64,000 nt of DNA, from positions 248,001 through 312,000 of the forward strand of contig JACHLS010000003.1 of the NCBI GenBank assembly GCA_014204635.1. Reading direction: 5' to 3'. The first letter of the stretch is position 1, and every line of letters starts with the position of its first letter. A model generated the notes under the pieces. It had not been told where the DNA came from. It saw nothing but the letters and a program-made list of their open reading frames with translations, and did no database searches. Made by a program: the position numbers and the translations under genes. Source of the DNA: Sporosarcina luteola (GTDB taxonomy: Bacteria; Bacillota; Bacilli; Bacillales_A; Planococcaceae). Below are positions 48,443 through 57,582 of this stretch, one piece after another.

Positions 48443-50857
48443 TCAAAAAATGGATGTAGGATCTACATCTACCGTCATGAGCAAACCAGATTTGATCCAA
48501 TCGGTACGATAGATTTTAATTAATTGCTGAAGAGTTTTCGTCAGCTTCGGTTCTTTTTTGTATTTTAGCAAACATTGATATCGATATCTATTGTTCACAC
48601 GGCTGATTGCCGCCGCAGCAGGCCCGATGATGACCGTTTCAGGCGAAAGATTATCTTTCAAGAACCGGGTGCCCTTTTCGGCAAAATCTACCGCCTTCAT
48701 TAAATCCTCATGGGTAAATTGCAACAAGGTAATGTAGTAGAAAGGAGGATAACCGTACTGTTTTCTTGATGCCATCTCCAAACGGTAGAACGGTTCATAC
48801 TGCTGGGCTTTTGATAATTCTATGGCATAATGCTCCGGGGAATACGTTTGGATGAATACCTCACCGGGGAGCTCGTGTCTGCCGGCCCTGCCACTCACTT
48901 GAGTCATGAGCTGGAATGTCTTCTCGGCAGCTCGAAAATCAGCCAGGTGCAATGTCGTGTCCGCCGCTAGAACGCCAACGAGCGTGATAGCGGGAAAATC
49001 CAATCCCTTTGCAATCATCTGAGTTCCAAGAAGGATATCCGCTTTCCCTTCGCTGAATTGCCGCAGCAGTCGTTCGTGGGATCCTTTCTGTCTTGTCGTA
49101 TCCACGTCCATACGCAAAACTCTTGCTTGCGGAAGCAATCTCGCAATCTCTTCCTCAGCTTTTTGCGTGCCCGTGCCAAAAAAGCGGATATGTTCGCTTT
49201 GGCATTCTGGACAATGAAGCGGGACGGGTTCCTCATGGCCGCAATAATGGCATTTCAAGCATTCGTTGGCTCGATGGTAAGTTAAAGAAATATCACAGTT
49301 CGGACATTGGACGACCGTTCCACAGTCCCGGCAAAGGACAAAGGATGAAAATCCGCGCTTATTCAAAAATAGAACGGTCTGTTCCTTGTTTTCCAAACGC
49401 TTTCTCATTGCTTCGGCAAGTGGGACAGAAAACATCGAACGATTCCCTTCCTTCAATTCCTCCCGCATATCGACGACGTGAACCGTCGGCAAACTTTGTT
49501 TTTTGGCCCGCTCCGAAAGGACAAGAAGCGTATAGACCCCTTTGGCTGCCCTTGCGAATGATTCCAATGACGGGGTAGCACTGCCTAAAATAACGGGGCA
49601 ATGATGGTATTGCGATCTCCAGATTGCGACATCCCGCGCATGATAACGGGGAGTATCCTCCTGTTTATACGTTGATTCATGCTCTTCGTCTAAAATAATC
49701 AATCCGAGATTTTCAAAGGGAGCAAAAATAGCGGAACGCGCACCGACAACCACCTTCACTTCGCCCCGATGCACTTTTCGCCATTCATCATATTTTTCTC
49801 CTGAAGAAAGACCGCTATGCATGACAGCGACCAATTCACCAAATCGCTCTTGGAACCTCGATGTCATTTGAGGAGTCAGAGATATTTCCGGGACCAGGAC
49901 AATCGCTTCCTTCCCTTGCTGCAGAACGTGTTGGATCGCACGCAAATAGACTTCTGTTTTTCCGCTTCCTGTAATGCCATGCAACAGGAATGTTTCCGCT
50001 CTCCCGCTATCGTAGGCATCAGTTATTTTATCTAAGGAGACCCGTTGTTCTTCAGTCAATGCCAACGGGATTACACTATCCTTCAAGCGAGGCGCTGCCG
50101 GCTCCCGGTAAGTTTCCACGAAGCTTTCGGATGCAGCTCCCTTTTCAATGACCGATTTCAACACCGGATTTTGGACACCAGATTGATGGATTAGGGAAAC
50201 AGCTTCCAGCGTTTGTCCTGCCCGATCGATCATCCATTGCAGCAATTCCTTTTGTTTTTTTGCATTCGGATGGATCGTTTCCATCGAGGATGCAATCGTC
50301 TCGCGGTCAGCAATTGTCACGACGCGTGTCTTCTTCACTTCGGTTTGCTGGCCGATTGCAATATCTACGGAAACAATTCCTTCTTTCGCGTAAGACTTCA
50401 ACGTTCTCAAAAGGCTGGCAGACCCCGCCGCCTGCTTCAATGGAATTCTCGCTTTATTCCCGACGAACCGCTTGAACTCTTCGTCTTGGATATCTTCCAA
50501 TCGATGGACCGTAATAAATTTCTCATATTTGGCCCGCATCGCGGCAGGCAGCATCACTTGCAACGCATCAATCTCATAAGATAAGGTTCTTTCGGAAAGC
50601 CACTTGGAAAGTTCAAGAAGCTCCTTAGAAAGAACCGGCTCTAAATCAATCAGCTCAGCAATTGGCTTCAACTTATCGGCCGGCACATCCGTATTCTCTT
50701 TCAAATTCACCACATAACCGAGGACAGCTCTTGGACCGAACGGCACTTTGATCCGCGATCCACATTGAATGACCGCTTCCAAATGCTGAGGAACAGCATA
50801 ATCAAATGGCCGATCAATTGGGTAGGCTGCAACATCAACGATGACCTCAGCGATCAT
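48443..50857 (-). CDS. priA: primosomal replication restart helicase PriA
   Basis: PriA reloads the replicative helicase at collapsed forks. The 804-residue protein has an N-terminal DNA-binding part (VDVAAYPIDRPFDYAVP), Walker A GITGSGKTEVYLRAI, DEEHESTYKQ, and a zinc-binding insert with paired cysteines (CRDCGTVVQCPNC, CLKCHYCGHEE, CPECQSEH). It overlaps coaBC by eleven bases. Confidence 0.97.
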   Translation of the reverse strand: MIAEVIVDVAAYPIDRPFDYAVPQHLEAVIQCGSRIKVPFGPRAVLGYVVNLKENTDVPADKLKPIAELIDLEPVLSKELLELSKWLSERTLSYEIDALQVMLPAAMRAKYEKFITVHRLEDIQDEEFKRFVGNKARIPLKQAAGSASLLRTLKSYAKEGIVSVDIAIGQQTEVKKTRVVTIADRETIASSMETIHPNAKKQKELLQWMIDRAGQTLEAVSLIHQSGVQNPVLKSVIEKGAASESFVETYREPAAPRLKDSVIPLALTEEQRVSLDKITDAYDSGRAETFLLHGITGSGKTEVYLRAIQHVLQQGKEAIVLVPEISLTPQMTSRFQERFGELVAVMHSGLSSGEKYDEWRKVHRGEVKVVVGARSAIFAPFENLGLIILDEEHESTYKQEDTPRYHARDVAIWRSQYHHCPVILGSATPSLESFARAAKGVYTLLVLSERAKKQSLPTVHVVDMREELKEGNRSMFSVPLAEAMRKRLENKEQTVLFLNKRGFSSFVLCRDCGTVVQCPNCDISLTYHRANECLKCHYCGHEEPVPLHCPECQSEHIRFFGTGTQKAEEEIARLLPQARVLRMDVDTTRQKGSHERLLRQFSEGKADILLGTQMIAKGLDFPAITLVGVLAADTTLHLADFRAAEKTFQLMTQVSGRAGRHELPGEVFIQTYSPEHYAIELSKAQQYEPFYRLEMASRKQYGYPPFYYITLLQFTHEDLMKAVDFAEKGTRFLKDNLSPETVIIGPAAAAISRVNNRYRYQCLLKYKKEPKLTKTLQQLIKIYRTDWIKSGLLMTVDVDPTSIF

Positions 50858-52067
50858 GCAGCATCACTTCTTCCTCTTCTAGGATTGACTCTAATAACTT
50901 TCTGGCTAGAATAGGCTTGGACATCGCTTCAAATGGCTTATGGGTGCCGTTTTTCGATAACAGCGCCACAACATTCGTATCGCTTCCAAATCCTCCATTC
51001 GGGTCTGTCACATCATTTACGATAATATAATCCAAGTTCTTGTTCTCCAGCTTGGATTGCCCATACGCGATGGCATCCACTGTCTCCGCTGCAAACCCAA
51101 CAAGCAGCTGACCCTTCTTTTGCTCCCCGAGGGTTTTAAGTATATCTGTCGTTTTCTTCAGTTCCAAAGTCATGTGCTGATCTTTCTTTTTCATCTTCTG
51201 CTGTTGGATTTCAACGGGGCGATAGTCGGCTACAGCTGCCGATTTGATGACAATATCCGCACTGTCATAGTTGGAAAGCACGGCTTCCAGCATTTCCTCA
51301 GCGCTCTCTACATCGATGACTGATACACCATGCGGTTTCGCTAAGCAAACTGGACCCGAGACCAGTATCGTTTCAGCTCCTAGAGAGGCAGCAGCCTCCG
51401 CCATCGCATAGCCCATTTTTCCACTGGAGAAATTGGAGACATAGCGGACAGGATCAATCCGTTCACGTGTCGGTCCAGCCGTGACCACCACTTTTTTCCC
51501 TTGCAATGGAAGCGGTTTATTGACTTGACTAAAATACTCGCTAATAAGGGAAACGATCTTTTCAGGCTCTTCCAATCGTCCTTTTCCGACATAGCCGCAA
51601 GCCAGGAACCCTTCGGAAGGTTCGATGAAACGATATCCATCCCGATGCAGCGTCTCAATATTCCGGATGACCGCCTTATTTTGATACATATGAACGTTCA
51701 TGGCAGGCGCAATCCAGACATCTGCGGTCGTCGCCAGCAGTGTGGTCGTTACCATGTCGTCCGCTATGCCATTCGCGATCTTGCCAATAACGTTGGCCGT
51801 CGCAGGCGCAACAACGACAAGATCCGCCCAATCCGCTAAATCAATATGGGCGATGACTCGAGAATCTTTTTCATCAAACGTATCGAAATACACATCATTT
51901 CGGGAAAGCACTTGGAAGGAAAGCGGTGTTACAAACCTCATGGCGGATTCCGTCATGATCACTTTCACTTGCGCACCGGCTTGCGTTAGTTTACTAACGA
52001 GCGCAACCGCTTTGTATACCGCAATTCCACCAGTTACACAGAGGAGTATGTTTTTATTCAACAACAT
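50847..52067 (-). CDS. coaBC: bifunctional phosphopantothenoylcysteine decarboxylase/phosphopantothenate synthase
   Basis: CoaBC carries out two steps of coenzyme A synthesis. The N-terminal FMN-dependent CoaC domain has LLCVTGGIAVYKAVALV, PAMNVHMYQN and the reactive Cys in FLACGYVGKGRLEEP. The C-terminal CoaB domain has VVVTAGPTRERIDPVRYVSN and FSSGKMGYAMAEA. ATG 52067 gives 406 residues, equal to B. subtilis. It lies about 200 bases after rpoZ and overlaps priA. Confidence 0.97.
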   Translation of the reverse strand: MLLNKNILLCVTGGIAVYKAVALVSKLTQAGAQVKVIMTESAMRFVTPLSFQVLSRNDVYFDTFDEKDSRVIAHIDLADWADLVVVAPATANVIGKIANGIADDMVTTTLLATTADVWIAPAMNVHMYQNKAVIRNIETLHRDGYRFIEPSEGFLACGYVGKGRLEEPEKIVSLISEYFSQVNKPLPLQGKKVVVTAGPTRERIDPVRYVSNFSSGKMGYAMAEAAASLGAETILVSGPVCLAKPHGVSVIDVESAEEMLEAVLSNYDSADIVIKSAAVADYRPVEIQQQKMKKKDQHMTLELKKTTDILKTLGEQKKGQLLVGFAAETVDAIAYGQSKLENKNLDYIIVNDVTDPNGGFGSDTNVVALLSKNGTHKPFEAMSKPILARKLLESILEEEEVMLHDR

Positions 52068-52227
52068 GTTTCCACCCTTTCTACATATCGGCAACTTCTT
52101 CTTTGACTAGTTCAGACACGGTAGCTTCTTGGCGCCTCTATTGGTACGAAGAGAACACAGCGGAACATTTTCCATAACAGATGGTTATGCATTCCCTTAC
52201 TCAAGAATTTACAATAAAAACGACAAA

Positions 52228-52253
52228 CTCCCTAAGAAACAATTCAAAGGGAG
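52228..52253 (-). terminator. possible weak terminator between rpoZ and coaBC
   Basis: A 6-bp stem AGGGAG/CTCCCT (52228-52253) with a large loop, followed on the minus strand by TTTGTCGTTTTTATT. The stem is short, so termination is doubtful, but the 226-base gap and U-rich tail suggest a break in the transcript here. Confidence 0.35.
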
Positions 52254-52293
52254 CGCAGCTTGGATTATAGACTTACCTTTTCAGGAGAACAGA

Positions 52294-52518
52294 TTAGACT
52301 TCGTCTTCGTATATGATGGAATCATCCTGTGCTTGAGTAGAAAGGACACCAGCAGCTACTTCCTCAAGTGCTTTGCCAACATTTTTCTGGGATCTGTACG
52401 AGTCGAGAAGCACTTCTTTTGTCTCCTGCATCTCTCTTGCACGTTTTGCAGCAAGTGTCACTAGGGTATATTTGGAGTCTATTTTCTCTTTTAATGAATC
52501 GACTGATGGATATAACAT
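52294..52518 (-). CDS. rpoZ: DNA-directed RNA polymerase omega subunit
   Basis: Omega helps assemble the beta-prime subunit of RNA polymerase. ATG 52518, after GGAAGGGG, gives 74 residues: [20 protein letters not shown] and [11 protein letters not shown] are typical. A longer frame reaching into gmk is rejected. It lies four bases after the gmk stop, the standard gmk-rpoZ pair. Confidence 0.96.
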   Translation of the reverse strand: MLYPSVDSLKEKIDSKYTLVTLAAKRAREMQETKEVLLDSYRSQKNVGKALEEVAAGVLSTQAQDDSIIYEDEV

Positions 52519-52522
52519 GATT

Positions 52523-53164
<642 letters not shown>

Positions 53165-53264
53165 CTAATTCGTCCCGTTTCATTCTAGTTTCCCATCTTT
53201 CAAGAAAACGGCAAACGTACGTGATGATGCAATATAGCATCCATAGGCTTAACAACTTCGTTAT

Positions 53265-53292
53265 TTGTTAAACAGCATACTCATATTATAAC
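53265..53292 (+). promoter_or_regulatory. predicted promoter of rqcH
   Basis: TTGTTA (53265-53270) and TATAAC (53287-53292), 16 bases apart, about 60 bases upstream of rqcH in the divergent gmk-rqcH gap. Confidence 0.45.
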
Positions 53293-53353
53293 ATATCTCA
53301 TCAATAGAGTGCTAAAATGGAACTAAACGATTTTTTTGAAAGAGGAATTCAAC

Positions 53354-55045
53354 ATGGCATTTGACGGTTTATTTACTACTGCAGTCACTTCAGAACTGCA
53401 GCAAATTAAAAATGGCAGGATCACGAAGATTCATCAGCCAAATGTGCAGGAAATCATCTTGCATGTTAGAGCAAATAATCGGAATCACAAATTACTTCTT
53501 TCCACCCACCCTTCCTACTCAAGAATCCAATTGACTGAGGAAACAATAGTCAACCCGGCGGAACCGCCGATGTTTTGCATGGTGCTTCGAAAGCATTTGG
53601 AAGGAGGTACAATCATAGCGATCGAACAAGCTGGGATGGATCGCATCATTAATTTGTCGATCCGCTCAAAGGATGAGATCGGGGATGACATGGAACGGAT
53701 CCTAAGCATCGAGGTTATGGGGCGCCATAGCAACGTGTTACTGATCGATCCTACCCGGAACATGATTGTTGACAGCATGAAACATCTTCCGCCTTCTATG
53801 AATAGCTATCGAACGATATTGCCAGGGCAGCCTTATGTTCCTGCACCTCCGCAAGAAAAGACAAATCCATTCTCCTTAATAGAATCGGATGTTAATGATC
53901 TGTTTGGTTCTTTTGAACATGCTGGAGATCTTGTCAGTTCCCTATCTGGCTTTTCAAAGTTGAACGCGGAGGAGCTTTTGTACCGATTGCAAACGAACCC
54001 GCAAAGCGAATGGGTATCCATCTACAACAACTTTCTTGCATCCTTTGACGGTACTGATCCGAAGCCCAATTACGCTATAATCAACGGGAAGGTCTCATTT
54101 TCTGCTACCCCTTTAACATTTGGAAAAACCGATTTGACTTATTTCGAAACACTCGGCGCGTTATTGGACAAGGTTTATTTCGCGCGGGCTGAACGGGAAC
54201 GGGTAAAATCTCAAGCTGCTGATTTGGAACGCTGGCTTGACAATGAAATTGCAAAGCTAACTTTGAAAATGAAGAAATTGCAAAAGGAACAGGAAGCCGC
54301 AGGCAAGCTGGATACCTTCCAACTGTATGGAGAATTATTGACAGCCAATAGCTATGCCATCCAAAAAGGTGAAACCGAAGCTACAGTAGACAACTATTAT
54401 GCAGAAGGAGAAACCGTGACGATCCCTCTCGATCCAAGAAAGTCACCGATCGAGAATGCACAACGATATTATGCAAGATACACGAAAGCAAAAAATGCCC
54501 TCGTCATGATTGCGGAACAATTGGAGAAGGCGAAAGAGGACATCGATTACTTTGAAATGATAAAGCAGCAAGTGGTGCAAGCATCCACCGAAGATATCGA
54601 TGAGATACGCGAAGAACTTGTCGAACTCGGGTTCATGAGAGCACGCAAGCTGAAGAAAAAGCAAAAACCGAAAAAACCTTCACCCGAGAAATATATATCG
54701 AACAGCGGGATTGCCATTTCAGTTGGTAAAAATAATAAACAAAACGACTATGTAACTTTCAAAACAGCTTCCCGCGATCATGTCTGGCTCCATACAAAAG
54801 ATATTCCGGGATCGCATGTTGTTATCCATGAAGCCAATCCGGATGACGAGACGATTCGAGAAGCCGCCACCCTGGCAGCCTATTTCAGCAAAGCAAGAGA
54901 GTCTGCTTCTGTTCCAGTCGACTATACAGAAATCCGTCATGTAAAAAAACCGAGTGGAGCCAAACCGGGATTTGTCATCTACTTTGAACAAAAAACTATT
55001 TTCGTAACCCCTGATGAAGATTTGGTAAGAAAGCTAAAGAAATAA
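53354..55045 (+). CDS. rqcH: ribosome quality control protein RqcH (NFACT family, YloA/FbpA)
   Basis: RqcH binds stalled 50S-peptidyl-tRNA and recruits Ala-tRNA to add C-terminal alanine tails. The NFACT-N domain starts AFDGLFTTAVTSELQQI with the DR motif in AGMDRIINL; a coiled-coil middle (DLERWLDNEIAKLTLKMKK) and the NFACT-R domain (HVWLHTKDIPGSHVVIHEA) follow. ATG 53354 with AGAGGA gives 563 residues. It has often been annotated as a fibronectin-binding protein. It is transcribed alone and ends at a strong terminator. Confidence 0.95.
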   Translation: MAFDGLFTTAVTSELQQIKNGRITKIHQPNVQEIILHVRANNRNHKLLLSTHPSYSRIQLTEETIVNPAEPPMFCMVLRKHLEGGTIIAIEQAGMDRIINLSIRSKDEIGDDMERILSIEVMGRHSNVLLIDPTRNMIVDSMKHLPPSMNSYRTILPGQPYVPAPPQEKTNPFSLIESDVNDLFGSFEHAGDLVSSLSGFSKLNAEELLYRLQTNPQSEWVSIYNNFLASFDGTDPKPNYAIINGKVSFSATPLTFGKTDLTYFETLGALLDKVYFARAERERVKSQAADLERWLDNEIAKLTLKMKKLQKEQEAAGKLDTFQLYGELLTANSYAIQKGETEATVDNYYAEGETVTIPLDPRKSPIENAQRYYARYTKAKNALVMIAEQLEKAKEDIDYFEMIKQQVVQASTEDIDEIREELVELGFMRARKLKKKQKPKKPSPEKYISNSGIAISVGKNNKQNDYVTFKTASRDHVWLHTKDIPGSHVVIHEANPDDETIREAATLAAYFSKARESASVPVDYTEIRHVKKPSGAKPGFVIYFEQKTIFVTPDEDLVRKLKK

Positions 55046-55076
55046 TGAATGTCAAACTGCTATCTGTTTTAACGTG

Positions 55077-55112
55077 ATAGGGGATGGAAGGCCACTTGCT
55101 TCCATCCCCTAT
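55077..55112 (+). terminator. terminator after rqcH
   Basis: A perfect 14-bp stem ATAGGGGATGGAAG (55077-55090) with CTTCCATCCCCTAT (55099-55112) lies 32 bases after the rqcH stop. The U tract is short, but the stem is strong. Confidence 0.8.
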
Positions 55113-55288
55113 TCCATATTCATACTTTTGCTGATCAACTATCTTCCTGCATTGGTCTAGGCATTTAGCAAACGGCTAATATGAACATAAAGAGGGTAAA
55201 GCCGAGTCACTTCGCCGCTGCCTTTTTTAGAAGAAGTCGAGTTAAAAAAGAACAAGATTGGCGGGATTGCCACTCTAAAATTCGTCTT

Positions 55289-55703
55289 TCATATGCGCTC
55301 CCTGTAGAGGGGTTGCTGTGTCAGTTGTTCCAGTAAGTATTGCGAATCCTCAGGATAGGCGTGGGTCATTGTCTTTATTTCAGCTATAGACTTCCATTCG
55401 GCTTCAGCAATATTGCCATCAGGATCATTGATTCCGCTGCTTTCACCTATCTTGACTACCCTAAAATAATGTATTTTCACCTGAATGCCTTGAATGATTG
55501 TTTCTTTAACTCGCAACTTTTCGATCACTTTCACGTCATATCCTGTTTCTTCTTTCACTTCTCTTATACAACACTCTTCCGGGGTTTCCCCTTCCTCTAT
55601 ACCACCGGATGGTATTGCATTCGTCTGAACCAAACCCCTTGACCATTAATAATTCCAGTTGTTCATTCATGCAAATACCTGCCGATCCTGTCCAGTTTTT
55701 CAT
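55289..55703 (-). pseudogene. Nudix hydrolase, frameshifted
   Basis: The Nudix box GGIEEGETPEECCIREVKEE is intact in one frame, with downstream residues to IAEIKTMTHAYPED. Its natural N-terminus (MKNWTGSAGICMNEQLELLM), with GGGGG nine bases before ATG 55703, is in the neighbouring frame. The frames meet near 55630, and the loop between LLMV and IPSGG is short, so a small deletion with frame change is likely. Without the N-terminus the fold lacks its first strands. Relatives hydrolyse nucleoside diphosphate derivatives. A sequencing error is the alternative. Confidence 0.65.
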
Positions 55704-55752
55704 TACATTGATCCCCCACTTACGAAATATACTAATTCGCCAAACTACATCG

Positions 55753-56292
55753 TTATTGTAATTGTTTTCGTAGTTGTTCAGCAATTGCCAATGCATTTTT
55801 ATCTTGAGCAATCTCACCTGGTTTATTTCCTTCGCCGATCAGGTATCCGTCAAATCTTATCCCTATAAAATCAAAAATATGCTGGAATTGCTGGATCATC
55901 GGCAACCCTTTGATACGAGGAGTATCCCCACCCACCGCAATCACAAATGCTCTTTTTTGAGACATCTGTTTTTTAAAATCCGGGTACTTTTCATCTTTCA
56001 ATGTTTGGGACCATCGATCAATAAAGTTTTTCATGATCCCTGTCATGCTATACCAGTAAATCGGAGTTGTAAAAATAAGAATATCATGCTCAAGAATGCG
56101 ATCAATAATTGAGTTATAATCATCTTGGATTTCTGGAAACCCTTCCTTTGCATGACGCTTATCCTCTATCGGTTCAATTACATAATCCTTGAGATAGATT
56201 TCTTCTACAGGTAACCCTTGAATGACCAATTTCGTTAACATCTCAGTATTCCCATTTGGACGATTGCCGCCATAAAGAACTGCAATGCTCAT
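55753..56292 (-). CDS. ywqN: NAD(P)H-dependent FMN oxidoreductase, YwqN-like
   Basis: A 179-residue flavodoxin-fold reductase. The FMN phosphate loop is YGGNRPNGNTEML at the start; FTTPIYWYSMTGIMKNFIDR is the family signature. The natural substrate is not known. It is divergent from a LysR regulator, an arrangement matching ywqM-ywqN in B. subtilis, which suggests control by that regulator. The Nudix remnant lies downstream in the same direction. Confidence 0.85.
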   Translation of the reverse strand: MSIAVLYGGNRPNGNTEMLTKLVIQGLPVEEIYLKDYVIEPIEDKRHAKEGFPEIQDDYNSIIDRILEHDILIFTTPIYWYSMTGIMKNFIDRWSQTLKDEKYPDFKKQMSQKRAFVIAVGGDTPRIKGLPMIQQFQHIFDFIGIRFDGYLIGEGNKPGEIAQDKNALAIAEQLRKQLQ

Positions 56293-56362
56293 CTATTCAT
56301 CCCTCCACTTATAATCATTCATTCATTCATTCTCTAATTGATAGTATATAATCATATTAGAA

Positions 56363-56392
56363 ATCAATAAAACGGATTATTCCGATTGATTC
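56363..56392. promoter_or_regulatory. candidate LysR operator between ywqN and ywqM
   Basis: A two-part inverted repeat: AATCAAT (56363-56369) with ATTGATT (56386-56392), and inside it CGGA (56374-56377) with TCCG (56382-56385). It lies in the 134-base divergent gap, where LysR-type regulators usually bind. Binding is inferred. Confidence 0.5.
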
Positions 56393-56426
56393 GATTCAAA
56401 ATAACGATTAAGAAAAGGTGTTTGAC

Positions 56427-57344
56427 TTGGAGAACAAACAACTCATTACGTTTCAGGTTGCTTCAGAAACATTGAATTTTACCCAGACGGCAAAACGGCT
56501 GAATTTTGCCCAATCAAGCATAACTGCCCAAATAAAATCCCTCGAAGCGGAACTGGGCACTCCGTTGTTTGAACGTCTAGGAAAGCGTCTAGTTTTGACA
56601 GAAGCCGGGCGAAAATTTCAATTATATGCAAATAAAATGATCAAGCTGAATGAAGAGGCGAGGATGGCAATAGGAGGGAAGAATGAACTTTCAGGAACCC
56701 TGATAATTGGTGCGCAAGAAAGTCAATGCACATACCGGCTTCCTCCTATACTTCTGGAGTTTAGAAGACAATATCCTGACGTCAAGGTCGTCTTTAAACC
56801 AGCACATTCTGATGGTATCGCCAGAAGAGAGTTACAGGAGGGATTGCTGGATATTGCGTTCATAATGGATACGTCGAAGCCGGGCGATGCATTGCAAATA
56901 GAGTGCCTTATACAAGAAAAAATTAAATTGATTGTTTCCCCAGATCATCATCTACTTGCCAAATCGGAGGTGCATTTTACTGATCTTGAAGAAGAAACAT
57001 TTTTACTGACAGAATCAGGATGCTCCTATCGCACCCTGTTAGAAAATTCTCTTCGCGCAGCAGAAGTGTATCCTTCCAATAAATTCGAATTTGGCAGCAT
57101 AGAAGCCATCAAACAATGTGTCATTGCAGGCTTGGGAATTGCGGTACTACCCGAGATGGCAGTTGAAGCAGACATCAAAGCGGGAAAGTTGAAGGAGCTT
57201 GCATGGGCTGACACCCTATCACCTATCTTTACACAGATTGCATGGCATAAAGATAAACGGATGACTCCTCCGCTGCAAGCTTTTATAGAAATAACCCAAG
57301 AAAGCTTTAAAGCTAGGAAGGGTAGAAATGAAATTCAGTTTTAA
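56427..57344 (+). CDS. ywqM: LysR-family transcriptional regulator, YwqM-like
   Basis: An N-terminal winged helix-turn-helix (FTQTAKRLNFAQSSITAQIK, then EAELGTPLFERLGKRLVLT) and a periplasmic-binding-like effector domain (LIIGAQESQCTYRLPPILLE) define a LysR-type regulator of 305 residues. The start is TTG 56427, eight bases after AAGG; a GTG at 56418 is too close to that site. It probably controls ywqN and itself. The effector is unknown. Confidence 0.88.
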   Translation: MENKQLITFQVASETLNFTQTAKRLNFAQSSITAQIKSLEAELGTPLFERLGKRLVLTEAGRKFQLYANKMIKLNEEARMAIGGKNELSGTLIIGAQESQCTYRLPPILLEFRRQYPDVKVVFKPAHSDGIARRELQEGLLDIAFIMDTSKPGDALQIECLIQEKIKLIVSPDHHLLAKSEVHFTDLEEETFLLTESGCSYRTLLENSLRAAEVYPSNKFEFGSIEAIKQCVIAGLGIAVLPEMAVEADIKAGKLKELAWADTLSPIFTQIAWHKDKRMTPPLQAFIEITQESFKARKGRNEIQF

Positions 57345-57417
57345 GGCAGCGCAAGAGTAGTGGAATTTCTATAAGCCAGCCCCTTTGTAAAAGTATAGGA
57401 TGCGTTTGACGATTTCG

Positions 57418-57452
57418 GAGAATGGCTTCAAGTGCTGGGTCATTCTCTTTTA
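57418..57452 (+). terminator. terminator after ywqM
   Basis: GAGAATG (57418-57424) pairs with CATTCTC (57441-57447), followed by TTTTATT on the plus strand. The loop is 16 bases. Confidence 0.65.
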
Positions 57453-57476
57453 TTCCTTGGCTTGAGATCTGCAACA

Positions 57477-57510
57477 CAAAAAAGACGTCCAGTTCTTACT
57501 TTGGACGTCT
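57477..57510 (-). terminator. terminator after the SLH-domain gene
   Basis: AGACGTCCA (57483-57491) and TGGACGTCT (57502-57510) form a 9-bp stem followed by TTTTTT on the minus strand, about 70 bases past the SLH gene stop. Confidence 0.85.
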
Positions 57511-57582
57511 CATATGTTTGATGATTTTGCCATCTGAAAATTCTCTCGGGTCGCACGGTTTATAGCTGTCCAATGCATAAGG

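Noticed and set aside
55289..55633. Complete small Nudix gene starting at an internal TTG
   Set aside because: The family's N-terminal strand with a good ribosome site is present in the adjacent frame, so the short form is a remnant of a frameshifted gene.
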